Shown here: positions 29,014 to 38,078 of the stretch, piece after piece
Position numbering within the stretch: position 1 is the stretch's first letter
Layout of the letters: every line of letters begins with the position of its first letter
Assembly: GCF_000422465.1 (NCBI RefSeq)
Contig: NZ_KE383843.1
Coordinates: 484,271-548,270, forward strand
Reading direction: 5' to 3'
Source: Paenibacillus harenae DSM 16969
GTDB lineage: Bacteria > Bacillota > Bacilli > Paenibacillales > Paenibacillaceae
DNA length: 64,000 nt
Notes under the pieces: model-generated
Databases searched by the model: none
What the model was told of the DNA's origin: nothing
The model's input: the letters and a program-made list of their open reading frames with translations, nothing else
Program-made: the position numbers and the translations under genes

Positions 29014-30123
29014 TTACGCCGGAGCATGATGCTTACGCCCGGGGATCTCTCCCGTTTCTTCAAAAACACGCACAATTTCGTCGATTTCCTTCTTGAGCTC
29101 ATTCAGAAGCTCCGCTTCGGGTACCTTACGGATCATTTCCCCGTAACGGAACAGCATGCCTTCACCCCGTGCGCCGGCAATGCCGATGTCGGCCTCCCGC
29201 GCTTCGCCGGGACCGTTCACCGCGCAGCCGAGAACCGAAACCTTTATCGGCACTTTGATTTTCGAAATATAATCCTCTACTTCATTAGCGATGGAGAACA
29301 GATCGATATCGAGACGGCCGCAGGTCGGACAGGACACAAGCGTCGCCGCGTTCGTGATCAGTCCGAACGTCTTCAGCAGCTCGCGCGCTACCTTCACCTC
29401 TTCAACCGGATCAGCGCTAAGGCTGATCCGCACCGTATTGCCGATTCCCATCGCTAGAAGAGCGCCGATACCAGCCGAGCTTTTGATCGTACCCGTATGC
29501 AGCGTACCTGCTTCCGTAATGCCAAGATGCAGCGGATATTTGATTTTCTCCGCTGCCATACTGTAAGCGGCAATGGCCATCGGCACATCCGACGCTTTAA
29601 GCGACACGATAATATCGTGGAAATCAAGATCCTCCAGTATGCCGATATGGAACAATGCGCTCTCCACCATAGCCTCGGGTGTCGGATAGCCGTACTTCTC
29701 CAGCAGATGATTTTCAAGCGAGCCCGCGTTTACGCCAATTCGGATCGGAATGCCCTTATCCTTGCAGGCGTTAACGACCGCTTCAACCTTCTCGCGGCGT
29801 CCGATGTTGCCCGGGTTAATCCGCACTTTGTCTACGCCGTTCTCAATGGCCATGAGAGCCAGACGGTAATCAAAATGGATATCGGCAACAAGAGGAATGT
29901 GAATGCGCTTCTTGATTTCTTTAATCGCTTCTGCCGCTTCCTTGTTGTTGACGGTGACGCGCACGACTTGGCAGCCCGCTTCCTCGAGACGCAAAATTTC
30001 TGCAACCGTCGCTTCCACATCTGCCGTCTTGGTCGTGCACATGCTCTGAATGATCACTTCATTGCTGCCGCCAATCGTTAGATCGCCGACTTTAACCGCT
30101 ACCGTATCTTGACGCAAGTACAT
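29014..30123 (-). CDS. ispG: 4-hydroxy-3-methylbut-2-enyl diphosphate synthase (flavodoxin)
   Basis: IspG is a [4Fe-4S] enzyme of the MEP isoprenoid pathway that reductively opens methylerythritol cyclodiphosphate. The iron-sulfur cysteines are visible in LVSCPTCGR and [15 protein letters not shown] 30123 ([13 protein letters not shown]) is the start, behind GGGAGAG, giving 369 residues; the longer frame overlaps clpX and does not look like the family. A strong hairpin separates it from clpX. The window also has a type 2 IPP isomerase, which would balance the two pathway products. Confidence 0.95.
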   Translation of the reverse strand: MYLRQDTVAVKVGDLTIGGSNEVIIQSMCTTKTADVEATVAEILRLEEAGCQVVRVTVNNKEAAEAIKEIKKRIHIPLVADIHFDYRLALMAIENGVDKVRINPGNIGRREKVEAVVNACKDKGIPIRIGVNAGSLENHLLEKYGYPTPEAMVESALFHIGILEDLDFHDIIVSLKASDVPMAIAAYSMAAEKIKYPLHLGITEAGTLHTGTIKSSAGIGALLAMGIGNTVRISLSADPVEEVKVARELLKTFGLITNAATLVSCPTCGRLDIDLFSIANEVEDYISKIKVPIKVSVLGCAVNGPGEAREADIGIAGARGEGMLFRYGEMIRKVPEAELLNELKKEIDEIVRVFEETGEIPGRKHHAPA

Positions 30124-30152
30124 AAGCTTATCTCTCCCATGAACGCCAAAAT

Positions 30153-30196
30153 TCCACCCTTGACGAGCGGTTAAAAAAACCGCTCGGCCGGGTGGA
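30153..30196. other. Strong hairpin between clpX and ispG
   Basis: TCCACCC (30153-30159) pairs with GGGTGGA (30190-30196), and inside it GAGCGGTT pairs with AACCGCTC around an A5/T5 loop. There is no T-tract after the stem in either direction, so it may be an RNA processing or stability element rather than a simple terminator. Confidence 0.55.
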
Positions 30197-30232
30197 GATA
30201 ATGACGGTAATAGCTGATCCATACGACGAAAG

Positions 30233-31489
30233 TTAGGCGCTCTCTTCCTTCTTCTTGCCTTTCTTGGCGGCAAGCTCAGGCATGATTTTGTCCTTTACGG
30301 ATTGCTCCGTAATAAGACAAGTGCTTACATCGTCACGCGACGGCACCTCATACATGACCTCAAGCATAATGCCCTCGATAATGGCCCGCAATCCGCGTGC
30401 GCCCGTGTTGCGCTTGATCGCTTCCTTCGCAATCGCATCAAGTGCGGCCGGCTCGAAGTCAAGCTTCACATTGTCCATTTCAAGCAGCTTCTGATATTGC
30501 TTCACAAGCGCATTCTTCGGTTCGGACAAAATCCGGACAAGCGCCGGCTCATCCAGCGGCTCCAAAGTCGATATAACCGGCAGACGGCCTACAAACTCCG
30601 GAATTAGGCCGAATTTCAGCAGATCCTCAGGCAGGACCATCGTCAAATATTCGCCGGCTTTCAAGTCTTTCTGCGCTTCGCCCGTGGAATTAAAGCCGAT
30701 GACCTTCTTGCCGATCCGGCGTTTGATAAGCGATTCGAGACCGTCGAACGCGCCGCCGCAGATGAACAAAATGTTCGTCGTATCGATTTGGATAAATTCC
30801 TGATGCGGATGCTTGCGGCCGCCCTGCGGCGGAACGGAAGCAACCGTGCCTTCTAAAATTTTGAGCAGCGCTTGCTGAACGCCTTCGCCCGATACATCGC
30901 GCGTAATCGACGGATTCTCGGACTTGCGCGCTACTTTATCGATTTCATCGATATAAATAATGCCGCGCTCCGCTTTCTCTACGTCATAATCGGCAGCCTG
31001 GATAAGCTTGAGCAGGATGTTCTCGACGTCCTCGCCTACATAACCCGCCTCCGTCAACGAAGTGGCATCGGCAATTGCAAACGGCACGTTTAATATTTTA
31101 GCCATGGTCTGCGCGAGCAGCGTCTTGCCGGAGCCCGTCGGGCCAAGAAGCAGAATGTTGCTCTTCTGCAGTTCCACGTCTTCGATCTTGCTGCCGGAAT
31201 TAATCCGTTTGTAGTGGTTGTATACCGCCACGGACAACGATTTCTTCGCAAACTCCTGACCGATGACGTAGGAGTCCAGAATTGCTCGAATATCCTTCGG
31301 TTTCGGAATATCCTTCAGATCGAGCTCTTCTTCGTTCCCGAGCTCCTCCTCGACGATTTCCGTGCATAGCTCGATACACTCATCACATATATAGACGCCG
31401 GGACCGGCAACTAGTTTACGGACTTGGTCTTGCGATTTTCCGCAAAACGAGCATTTCAACTGGCCTTTTTCGTCGTTGAATTTAAACAT
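30233..31489 (-). CDS. clpX: ATP-dependent Clp protease ATP-binding subunit ClpX
   Basis: ClpX is the AAA+ unfoldase that feeds ClpP. The N-terminal zinc-binding domain has Cys13, Cys16, Cys35 and Cys38 (CSFCGK...ICDEC). Walker A is [15 protein letters not shown] and Walker [15 protein letters not shown]. The 418-residue length is standard, with a short Lys/Glu-rich tail ([12 protein letters not shown]). It lies 16 nt after clpP in the same direction, so the pair is probably co-transcribed, unlike B. subtilis where the two genes are separate. Confidence 0.97.
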   Translation of the reverse strand: MFKFNDEKGQLKCSFCGKSQDQVRKLVAGPGVYICDECIELCTEIVEEELGNEEELDLKDIPKPKDIRAILDSYVIGQEFAKKSLSVAVYNHYKRINSGSKIEDVELQKSNILLLGPTGSGKTLLAQTMAKILNVPFAIADATSLTEAGYVGEDVENILLKLIQAADYDVEKAERGIIYIDEIDKVARKSENPSITRDVSGEGVQQALLKILEGTVASVPPQGGRKHPHQEFIQIDTTNILFICGGAFDGLESLIKRRIGKKVIGFNSTGEAQKDLKAGEYLTMVLPEDLLKFGLIPEFVGRLPVISTLEPLDEPALVRILSEPKNALVKQYQKLLEMDNVKLDFEPAALDAIAKEAIKRNTGARGLRAIIEGIMLEVMYEVPSRDDVSTCLITEQSVKDKIMPELAAKKGKKKEESA

Positions 31490-31505
31490 GTTATCACCCC
31501 TTCGA

Positions 31506-32099
31506 TTAAATCGTCGATACCGGTGTTGTAATTACCTTGTCAATCAGACCGTATGCCAGAGCCTCTTCCGCGCTCATAAAATAGTCACGGTCGGTATCAC
31601 GGTCGATTTTATCATAAGGCTGTCCGGTGCGCTCTACGTAAATTTGATTCAGCTTCTGCTTCGTCTTCAAGATCCAATCCGCATGAATCTTAATGTCCGT
31701 CGCTTGACCACGCACGCCGCCGAGCGGCTGGTGAATCATAACCTCTGCATTCGGAAGCGCGAAGCGCTTGCCCTTGGCACCCGCCGTAAGCAGCAGAGAG
31801 CCCATGCTTGCCGCCATGCCCATACAAATGGTGGACACGTCGGGCTTTATAAATTGCATCGTATCAAATATCCCCATCCCCGCAGTTACGGAGCCGCCGG
31901 GCGAGTTAATGTACAGATGGATGTCTTTCTCCGGATCGTCGGCCGCCAGAAACAGCAGCTGTGCAATGATAGAGTTTGCTACATCGTCATCAATTGCGCT
32001 CCCCAGAAAGATAATGCGGTCCTTCAGCAAACGGGAGTAAATATCGTAAGAACGTTCCCCACGGTTTGTTTGTTCGACTACGATCGGTACCAGATTCAT
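31506..32099 (-). CDS. clpP: ATP-dependent Clp protease proteolytic subunit ClpP
   Basis: ClpP forms the double-heptamer protease chamber used by ClpX and ClpC. The catalytic triad is at the classical positions: Ser98 in [11 protein letters not shown], His123 in MIHQPLGG and Asp172 in DTDRDYFM. The 197-residue length is typical. The ATG follows AAGAGGTTGG. A sigma-A-type promoter stands about 45-70 nt upstream. No clear CtsR operator (GGTCAAA direct repeats) was seen. It lies between tig and clpX. Confidence 0.97.
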   Translation of the reverse strand: MNLVPIVVEQTNRGERSYDIYSRLLKDRIIFLGSAIDDDVANSIIAQLLFLAADDPEKDIHLYINSPGGSVTAGMGIFDTMQFIKPDVSTICMGMAASMGSLLLTAGAKGKRFALPNAEVMIHQPLGGVRGQATDIKIHADWILKTKQKLNQIYVERTGQPYDKIDRDTDRDYFMSAEEALAYGLIDKVITTPVSTI

Positions 32100-32141
32100 G
32101 CGACCAACCTCTTTTCGTTTTATGACTTTGGTTACTTACTT

Positions 32142-32170
32142 ATTGTAACACGTCATCGTAATGATGTCAT
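32142..32170 (-). promoter_or_regulatory. Predicted clpP promoter
   Basis: On the minus strand ATGACA (32170-32165) and TACAAT (32147-32142) are exactly 17 nt apart, with a leader of about 40 nt to the clpP start. Confidence 0.6.
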
Positions 32171-32255
32171 TTTTCCAATAGTACATTATACGATAACGGT
32201 CTTGCGATATGTACGGAGATTAGCCCCCGGGCCGAGCACATTTTCCTATGTAGTG

Positions 32256-32290
32256 TCAAAATAAGGCACGTATCTATGACGTGCCTTATC
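32256..32290 (-). terminator. tig terminator
   Basis: ATAAGGCACGT and ACGTGCCTTAT form a perfect 11-bp stem with a 7-nt loop, followed on the minus strand by TTTGACA. The T-tract is short. Confidence 0.7.
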
Positions 32291-32329
32291 CTGGGTAAAA
32301 CGTCTATTTAATTATCGTGATGTGCGTAA

Positions 32330-33619
32330 TTAAACCTCTTTGCTGTTTTCAAGCAGGAACGTGATCGTTTTGCGAAGCGTGATATCTTCCTGCAGGTTAG
32401 TCAAGTTGCCGTTATTCTCGAAAATTTCACGAAGCTCTTCGGCAGGGCGGTTATACGAAGCGGACAGCCGCTCAAGCTCGGAAGACAAATCCTCTTCCGT
32501 AACTTCAATGCCTTCTGCCTTAGCAATCGCTTCAAGAACAAGATTATTCAGTACGCGTTTCTCGGCATCGGCGCGCATTTGCTCGCGAAGCACGGCCTCG
32601 CTCTGACCGGAGAACTGGTAATAAAGCTCCATGTTCATTCCTTGCATGCGAAGGCGGTTCTCAAAATCCTTAATCAGGTAGTCCGTCTCAGTGACGACCA
32701 TCGGCTCAGGAATTTCAACTTCTGCCGCTGCTGCAGCTTTGTCAACGATCGCGTTAGCGCGAGTTTGCTCGTTTTCTTTCTCCTTGCGCTCTTTCATCTT
32801 GGCAATAAGATCTTGCTTGTACTCTTCAAGCGTATCGAATTCGCTGACATCCTTCGCGAACTCATCGTCTAGAGCCGGCAGGCTCTTGCGCTTGATTTCA
32901 TGCAATTTCACTTTGAACACGACCGGTTTGCCGGCCAGGTGCTGCGCATGGTAGTCCTCCGGGAACGTTACTTCGATGTCTTTGAAGTCGCCGATTTGCA
33001 TGCCGACGACTTGATCCTCGAAGCCGGGAATAAACGATTTCGATCCGAGCTCGAGCGAGTAACGCTCGCCTTGTCCGCCTTCAAAAATCTCGCCGTCAAT
33101 GAAACCGTCGAAGTCAATTACGGTAATGTCGCCGTCCTGGGCAGCACCTTCTTCAATAACCGTCAACTCCGCGTGACGCTGCTGCAGACGCTCCAGTTCA
33201 GCCGCTACTTCCTCTTCCGATACGCCAGCCGAAACGGCTTCCATTTCAAGACCTTTGTATTCGCCAAGTTTTACTTCAGGCTTAACGATTACTTTTGCTT
33301 TGAACTTGAAGGCTTGGCCTTTGCCGAATTGCTCAACGTCAATCTCAGGACGGTCAACCGGCTCTACGCTTGTTTCTTTCACCGCTTCGGAGTATGCATC
33401 CGGCAGCAAAATATCAATCGCGTCCTGATACAGGCTTTCAATCCCGAAACGGGATTCGAAGATGCCGCGCGGCACTTTACCTTTGCGGAATCCGGGTACG
33501 TTTACCTTCTGAACGACTTTCTTAAATGCTTGATCAAGAGCATCAGAGACTTTCTCCGCGCCTACCTCCACGTCGATTGAAACGATGTTCTTGTCTATTT
33601 TTTCCCAAGTTGCTTTCAT
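32330..33619 (-). CDS. tig: Trigger factor
   Basis: Trigger factor is the ribosome-bound chaperone and prolyl isomerase that meets nascent chains. ATG 33619 (MKATWEKIDKN) follows CGGAGGGG and gives 429 residues. The ribosome-binding signature PGFRKGKVPR is near residue 45. The FKBP-type domain (GDITVIDFDGFIDGEIFEGG) lies in the middle, and the C-terminal helical arms end in LRKTITFLLENSKEV. The gene has its own promoter and terminator and precedes clpP-clpX, a common bacterial neighbourhood. Confidence 0.97.
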   Translation of the reverse strand: MKATWEKIDKNIVSIDVEVGAEKVSDALDQAFKKVVQKVNVPGFRKGKVPRGIFESRFGIESLYQDAIDILLPDAYSEAVKETSVEPVDRPEIDVEQFGKGQAFKFKAKVIVKPEVKLGEYKGLEMEAVSAGVSEEEVAAELERLQQRHAELTVIEEGAAQDGDITVIDFDGFIDGEIFEGGQGERYSLELGSKSFIPGFEDQVVGMQIGDFKDIEVTFPEDYHAQHLAGKPVVFKVKLHEIKRKSLPALDDEFAKDVSEFDTLEEYKQDLIAKMKERKEKENEQTRANAIVDKAAAAAEVEIPEPMVVTETDYLIKDFENRLRMQGMNMELYYQFSGQSEAVLREQMRADAEKRVLNNLVLEAIAKAEGIEVTEEDLSSELERLSASYNRPAEELREIFENNGNLTNLQEDITLRKTITFLLENSKEV

Positions 33620-33682
33620 TTTATGCCTTCCCCTCCGAAAATGCTCATGCATCACTAGTATTCACGTTTCATAAACCATTCT

Positions 33683-33711
33683 ATTATAATCAAGATGGAC
33701 AACCATTTCAA
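33683..33711 (-). promoter_or_regulatory. Predicted tig promoter
   Basis: On the minus strand TTGAAA (33711-33706) and TATAAT (33688-33683) are 17 nt apart, close to the sigma-A consensus. The -35 overlaps the last codons of the upstream gene. Confidence 0.8.
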
Positions 33712-34610
33712 GACTGCGGATCATCATCGCCCGATTGCTGCAAGACAGCAACCTGTCTAAGCGCCCTGCAGGCTTGCTCGTAACGGAACCTTAAACCTTC
33801 GGAAATACCGTATGTATCGCGAATATCGTCATCATTAGCCGAGCCGTAGACGGTTAGCAGCAGCGTCAAATGCAGTGCGGCGGCAAATATATCTACCGTG
33901 TCCTCATCTTCCCTTAGCATCCAATGATAGGCAGCCGTTCCGTACAAAAATTGTAAACTTTCCTTCCAGAGCTCTCCGGCAAAATGAGGCAATGTCGGAT
34001 CGTCCACCTCTGCCGCCTGCGCGGTCCGCTCCAATATCCGGACGACAGGCTCCGGAAAATCCTCCATAGACAACGGAGTTTCGTCCAACTCAAGCTGTAC
34101 CGTCTCCCCGAGACGCTCAATGGTCAGAGACCCGGTTACGCCTCTCTTGCGCAAGCACTGCAGCGCCTTAAACTGGACGACGGGATGCACCGGTTCGGTC
34201 AACAGCCATTTCTCAATGGAATCATTGATGTCAGGCGATTGGATATAAGCGGCACGTTCAAGAGCAAGCAGCTGTTGATCGATCATAGGGTGATGCTGCA
34301 TGATGTAAAGCACCTGATTCACATACGCTTCATCCTGATCCGGCGGATTCAGAAGCTGCTCGCGAATCGACGCTTCATTCTCCTCCTCGTGCTTCACCGC
34401 CAGGAGGCTTGTCCCTTCATCTGCCGTTCCGTTCTCGGGAAAAGCCATGTCAAGCCATGTCAGAAGACTGTCCCACTCTTCATAATGGCGCTCATCCTCG
34501 CCTTGGCATTGCAGCAAAAAACGCAGCAGCTCCTTGGCCTCCCCGTATTGCTCCGCTTCCAGCATCCGCGTCAGCTGAATTTGATAATGATCCAGCATGC
34601 TTGGGAACAA
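33708..34610 (-). CDS. Protein of unknown function, helical repeat-like
   Basis: I cannot name this 300-residue acidic protein. It is rich in predicted alpha helices (YQIQLTRMLEAEQYGEAKE, VVQFKALQCLRKRGVTGSL) and may be built of TPR- or HEAT-like repeats. There is no signal peptide or membrane segment. The start is TTG 34610 behind AAGGA at 10 nt; the ATG four codons later has no good site. It stands just upstream of tig on the same strand, but tig has its own promoter within the end of this gene. Confidence 0.75.
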   Translation of the reverse strand: MFPSMLDHYQIQLTRMLEAEQYGEAKELLRFLLQCQGEDERHYEEWDSLLTWLDMAFPENGTADEGTSLLAVKHEEENEASIREQLLNPPDQDEAYVNQVLYIMQHHPMIDQQLLALERAAYIQSPDINDSIEKWLLTEPVHPVVQFKALQCLRKRGVTGSLTIERLGETVQLELDETPLSMEDFPEPVVRILERTAQAAEVDDPTLPHFAGELWKESLQFLYGTAAYHWMLREDEDTVDIFAAALHLTLLLTVYGSANDDDIRDTYGISEGLRFRYEQACRALRQVAVLQQSGDDDPQS

Positions 34611-34817
34611 ATAAACGTTATCCTTGTTGTCGCCTTGTGTGTCATTGGGAGTCGTTATGATAACACCGCCTTATGTTCACGCCGTTTGTACATTCGACTA
34701 ATCTTGCGTTCGATTATACCATGTACGAATGAAAGAAAAAACAAATACCGCAGCCAATCGTTATTTTTAAAAATATGCTTGCAATATAACTTTAGTTTGT
34801 GGTATATTATTACTTGT

Positions 34818-34894
<77 letters not shown>

Positions 34895-34929
34895 TCAAAT
34901 TAAACTTAAATTCATGCTGTGGTCTACAT

Positions 34930-34978
34930 AAGACCTCCAAGCCCTTGATCTACAAGGAATTGGAGGTCTTCTTTATTT
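34930..34978 (+). terminator. Terminator of the tRNA-Arg gene
   Basis: AAGACCTCCAA and TTGGAGGTCTT form an 11-bp stem around a 19-nt loop, followed by CTTTATTT. Confidence 0.8.
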
Positions 34979-35084
34979 GACTTTAGCGATTTTGCTGTTA
35001 CTTGCTTCCGGAAAGGGAATGAGATTTGGTGAAAAAGGGCGGACTCGCGCCGGCTGTGTCCCGTGAGCGGAATGTAGCGGCCAG

Positions 35085-35744
35085 CTAAATGGTTGGCAAC
35101 CATTCCTTACAAGTATCTGCCCGTACTTGCAGTTCATTAAACAACAAGCCGGCGTGGTAGCCGTCGCAAACGGCATGGTGGAACTGTCCGGATAACGGCA
35201 ACTGTATTTTATCGTCATGATGAAAAAATTTTCCTATTGTAAAGATAGGCAGCAAATAGGTTCCCTCGTTATAGACGTTCAGGTTAAAGCCCGTGAAGCT
35301 GACCCACGGAATGCTGGAAATGGGGAAAGTGTTAGGCGGTTCGTTTGCTTTAGCGGCAAATTGTTTAACACTTCCGTACATTTTCATATCATCAAGATAA
35401 CGGCTGTAGAAACCGTTAAATTCTTCACCGTACAAAGTCCAGATGCTTGAAAAAGTTTTATCATCGTCATGGAAAATTGTAAAGCTGGGAGATAAGCTAT
35501 CCCAATAGCCTAACCTGCCTTCGGAATCAAAACATGTGCGAAATTCACTGTGACGATTTACCACCGTAGTTATCATGTGGATTAGCGCCGGGTACAGCTT
35601 AATCCCCTTTTTCTTAAGTTCTGACAGCAGAAGGGTAATGTCAATATTTGCCGTCATGCTATAGGTGCATCTGACATTGTTTAAATAATGATCAAAATAG
35701 GGTTTTCTACTCCAGTTATCCATAACAATCGGATTGAAATTCAT
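35085..35744 (-). CDS. cat: Chloramphenicol O-acetyltransferase, type A
   Basis: CAT inactivates chloramphenicol by transferring acetyl from acetyl-CoA to its 3-hydroxyl. The 219-residue product has the family length, the N-terminal NWSRKPYFDHY segment and the catalytic histidine in QFHHAVCDGYH near the C-terminus. Codon use and flanks are visibly richer in A and T than the neighbours, which hints at acquisition. The ribosome site TAGGAGG is buried in a 13-bp hairpin with a leader peptide, so synthesis should be inducible by the drug. It stands next to a tRNA gene, but no duplicated tRNA end was found. Confidence 0.95.
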   Translation of the reverse strand: MNFNPIVMDNWSRKPYFDHYLNNVRCTYSMTANIDITLLLSELKKKGIKLYPALIHMITTVVNRHSEFRTCFDSEGRLGYWDSLSPSFTIFHDDDKTFSSIWTLYGEEFNGFYSRYLDDMKMYGSVKQFAAKANEPPNTFPISSIPWVSFTGFNLNVYNEGTYLLPIFTIGKFFHHDDKIQLPLSGQFHHAVCDGYHAGLLFNELQVRADTCKEWLPTI

Positions 35745-35751
35745 ATATAAT

Positions 35752-35790
35752 GACCTCCTAAAATTATTGCATTTTTCATTTTAGGAGGTC
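35752..35790 (-). promoter_or_regulatory. cat translational attenuator hairpin
   Basis: GACCTCCTAAAAT and ATTTTAGGAGGTC are perfect 13-bp inverted repeats with a 13-nt loop. The second arm on the transcript contains the cat ribosome binding site TAGGAGG, 10 nt before the ATG, so the folded form hides it. The first arm overlaps the end of the leader peptide gene. This is the layout known from cat-86 and catA genes of Gram-positive bacteria. Confidence 0.92.
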
Positions 35791-35810
35791 TGTTCGACTG
35801 ATTTAACCAT
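35781..35810 (-). CDS. cat leader peptide MVKSVEQTS
   Basis: A nine-codon frame starts at ATG 35810 and stops at TAA 35781-35783, inside the first arm of the attenuator. Its N-terminus MVKSV resembles MVKTD of the cat-86 leader, the peptide known to favour ribosome stalling with chloramphenicol. A ribosome halted around codons 5-6 would cover the first arm and free the cat ribosome site. A short GAGG precedes it; its own translation signal is modest. Confidence 0.8.
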   Translation of the reverse strand: MVKSVEQTS

Positions 35811-35851
35811 ATCCTCATCACAATCCCTCTAGAAAGTATTCTGTAACGACG

Positions 35852-35881
35852 AGTATACCATCACCATAGCCACAACATCAA
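35852..35881 (-). promoter_or_regulatory. Predicted cat promoter
   Basis: On the minus strand TTGATG (35881-35876) and TATACT (35857-35852) are 18 nt apart, placing the start about 35 nt before the leader peptide. Confidence 0.65.
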
Positions 35882-35949
35882 AAAATGCTTATAACTGATT
35901 GCTAATCTTGAACAACTGAGCTTCCCGTCTCTGCAGGAGCAGCTTTTCT

Positions 35950-36423
35950 TTATTTTCCCGCTTCCGTTTGCGCCGATTTGGCGGAGGTCAGCACTTTTCT
36001 GTAAAGATAAGCCGAGACGGAAATTAGCACGGCACCGATCAACACCGGCGTAACCAGGAAGGACCAGCTTGCGCCGCTAAGCAGAACGACTAACGGGTCC
36101 GCGCCGGCAGGAGGATGAACGGTCCGTGTATACTGCATCAGAAGGATGGATAAGCCTACCGAAAATGCCATTGACCAGATGGACGTTCCAACCAGATGCA
36201 GGATGGCAAGGCCGATCGCCGTGCTGATGATATGTCCTCCGATGATGCTGCGCGGCTTCGCCAGCGGGCTCTCCGGCAGTACGAATGCAATGACACAGCT
36301 TGCCCCGAAAGGCGCCATTAAAAAAGTTAAAGATACGGCGTCGCCAAGATATAACAACAACGCTATGGCTAAAGTCCCGCCCGCTGCCGCCAGCAGCGGC
36401 TTCCCCATTATTTTTCCCCACAT
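35950..36423 (-). CDS. HPP family membrane protein
   Basis: The 157-residue product has four hydrophobic segments and the family signature TRTVHPPAGADPLVVLL. PFGASCVIAFVLPESPLAKPR near residue 40 is also typical. HPP proteins are integral membrane proteins; some have been linked to nitrite transport, but the substrate here is unknown. ATG 36423 follows GAGGCGAT; the earlier ATG (36465) has no site. It is divergent from a LysR regulator, with shared repeats between them, so it is the likely target of that regulator. Confidence 0.85.
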   Translation of the reverse strand: MWGKIMGKPLLAAAGGTLAIALLLYLGDAVSLTFLMAPFGASCVIAFVLPESPLAKPRSIIGGHIISTAIGLAILHLVGTSIWSMAFSVGLSILLMQYTRTVHPPAGADPLVVLLSGASWSFLVTPVLIGAVLISVSAYLYRKVLTSAKSAQTEAGK

Positions 36424-36458
36424 AGGAATCGCCTCGTTTCGGTTTATTGAAAACGATG

Positions 36459-36524
36459 GTATCATAGAACTTATCCATTTGAATATTGAATGTTTCCGAT
36501 ACGAATCATTTCAAAATCCGATAC
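36459..36524. promoter_or_regulatory. Repeats between the HPP and LysR genes, operator candidate
   Basis: TCCGATAC occurs at 36495-36502 and again at 36517-36524, start to start 22 bp. The inverted form GGTATC is at 36459-36464. The spacing puts the copies on one face of the helix, as expected for a LysR-type dimer pair in a divergent promoter. Confidence 0.45.
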
Positions 36525-36540
36525 CTAAGGGGAAAACGAT

Positions 36541-37434
36541 ATGATGGAATCATGGGAAGGACGTTTTTTCGTTACATTCACGACCGTATTGGAAGAAAAG
36601 AGTTTCAGCCGCGCCGCCGACAAGCTGAGGTACGCCCAGTCAACCGTTACGGCGCATATCCGGCATTTGGAGACGACCAGCGGGAAGAAGCTGTTTCACC
36701 GCCTGCCGCGAGGCGTCGAACCGACCGAGAACGGGCTCCGGCTAGCGCCATACGCTTATGAATTTATCCGGCTCGGCCAGTCGCTGCAGGATGCTTTCGC
36801 TGATACCGGCGCTCCCTCCGGCATTGTCCGGTTAGCGGCGCTAGAGTCGTTCACCGTTTCCCATATGCCTCCATTCCTGACTGCGTTTCTGCAGCAATTC
36901 ACGAAGGTGAAGCTCCGCTTCGCGCCCGGCCTCAAGAACGACATTATCGCGAATGTCGTTAATCATCAGGCGGATGCAGGAATTCTGCCTATGGATCCCG
37001 GGCGGGATGACCTCCACTTTACGCCGCTGCTGGAAGAGAAGCTTATGCTCGTCTGTTCTCCCGCGCTTCGCGAACGAATCGAACGTCAGGGCTGGGGCTC
37101 ACTAAGCGATACCGCGTTCATCAGCTTTGGCGAGCAATGCATCTATCACGCCTACGGACGCGACGTCATGCAGGCTGCTAAGGTAGTGCTTGGGGATCAG
37201 CTGTCCTTTTCCAGCGTCGAGCTTATTAAGCAAACCGTGAGCTGCGGCATCGGGATCGCCTTCGTACCGGAATCGAATGTGCGGACGGAAATTGCGGACG
37301 GTACGCTGCTCCCCCTCCCGTACGACCGTCAGCTGACGATGACGCACGGGGTTATTACCCGCAAAGGCCGAGAGCCAAATTCGGCTGCGCAAGCCTTTCT
37401 TCAGCAATTAACGGATTATTTTAAAAAACAATAA
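36541..37434 (+). CDS. LysR family transcriptional regulator
   Basis: LysR regulators bind a small effector and control nearby, often divergent genes. The 297-residue product has the N-terminal winged helix-turn-helix (FVTFTTVLEEKSFSRAADKL, AQSTVTAHIRHLE) and a C-terminal two-lobe effector domain. ATG 36541 is preceded by AAGGGGAAA. It is transcribed away from the HPP gene, with repeats in the 117-bp gap. The effector cannot be told from sequence. Confidence 0.93.
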   Translation: MMESWEGRFFVTFTTVLEEKSFSRAADKLRYAQSTVTAHIRHLETTSGKKLFHRLPRGVEPTENGLRLAPYAYEFIRLGQSLQDAFADTGAPSGIVRLAALESFTVSHMPPFLTAFLQQFTKVKLRFAPGLKNDIIANVVNHQADAGILPMDPGRDDLHFTPLLEEKLMLVCSPALRERIERQGWGSLSDTAFISFGEQCIYHAYGRDVMQAAKVVLGDQLSFSSVELIKQTVSCGIGIAFVPESNVRTEIADGTLLPLPYDRQLTMTHGVITRKGREPNSAAQAFLQQLTDYFKKQ

Positions 37435-37468
37435 AACGGATGAGCCATAACGTGGCCCATCCGTTTCT
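37434..37468 (+). terminator. Terminator of the lysR-type gene
   Basis: AAACGGATGAGCC pairs with GGCCCATCCGTTT with one mismatch, followed by CTTGG. The stem is strong, but the T-tract is mostly within its 3' arm. The next 230 bp to the following gene hold no recognisable feature. Confidence 0.65.
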
Positions 37469-37699
37469 TGGAGTTAAACTGAAAATGCCGTTTGCTTGCT
37501 TTCAACGAATCGGTATAGCCGTTCCTACTTGGCCTCGGTCAACTCGCTGCGTTATCGAAAATATTTAATAGAAAAGTCGACAAAAAAGCGCAAGGATTCG
37601 ATCAGACTAAACGCAGGTTTGGGCACGGTAACGTTCCGTCAACTATGCTGGTTTTTGCGTTAGCGGCATCCAACCGTTTGGAGCAACCTCCCGCCGTCC

Positions 37700-38053
37700 T
37701 TATTCCGCTCCGTTACGGAGCAGTTCTGCCAGTTCTTCTCTCACCCGTCCGAATGAAAGCACCTCTTCCTTGAATACTTCCCGCGCCCCCCAGTTCGTTT
37801 TCATATTTACGTTCTGGAAGAGGTCTACGGTCACGTCCTCGAAAGCCTGGTGCATATTGTTATCGAACCAGTCCGTATCCGCCGCCGCATGATTTTGAAC
37901 GACAGCCTGCATATCGAAATCGTTATCGTCGGACAACGAGAAATAAACAATCGCATGTTTTGCTTCCGGGTCGTCTGTGACTACCTCTACTACTGCGCAA
38001 GTCAAACCTTGCCACTCTGTTGCCCACCTAACGTTCGCTTCTACTAATTGCAA
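37700..38053 (-). CDS. Small acidic protein of unknown function
   Basis: I do not recognise this 117-residue acidic protein. It starts with TTG 38053, 9 nt after GGGAGG. It appears to be a soluble alpha/beta domain (CAVVEVVTDDPEAKHAIVYF, then a long helix near FKEEVLSFGRVREELAELL). It follows the next small gene by 25 nt on the same strand and is probably its partner in a two-gene operon. Confidence 0.65.
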   Translation of the reverse strand: MQLVEANVRWATEWQGLTCAVVEVVTDDPEAKHAIVYFSLSDDNDFDMQAVVQNHAAADTDWFDNNMHQAFEDVTVDLFQNVNMKTNWGAREVFKEEVLSFGRVREELAELLRNGAE

Positions 38054-38078
38054 TGATTATAACCTCCCGCTTCACCTG

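Noticed and set aside
32100-32170. CtsR operator in front of clpP
   Set aside because: The GGTCAAA tandem heptads are absent; only AAAGTCA is present once.
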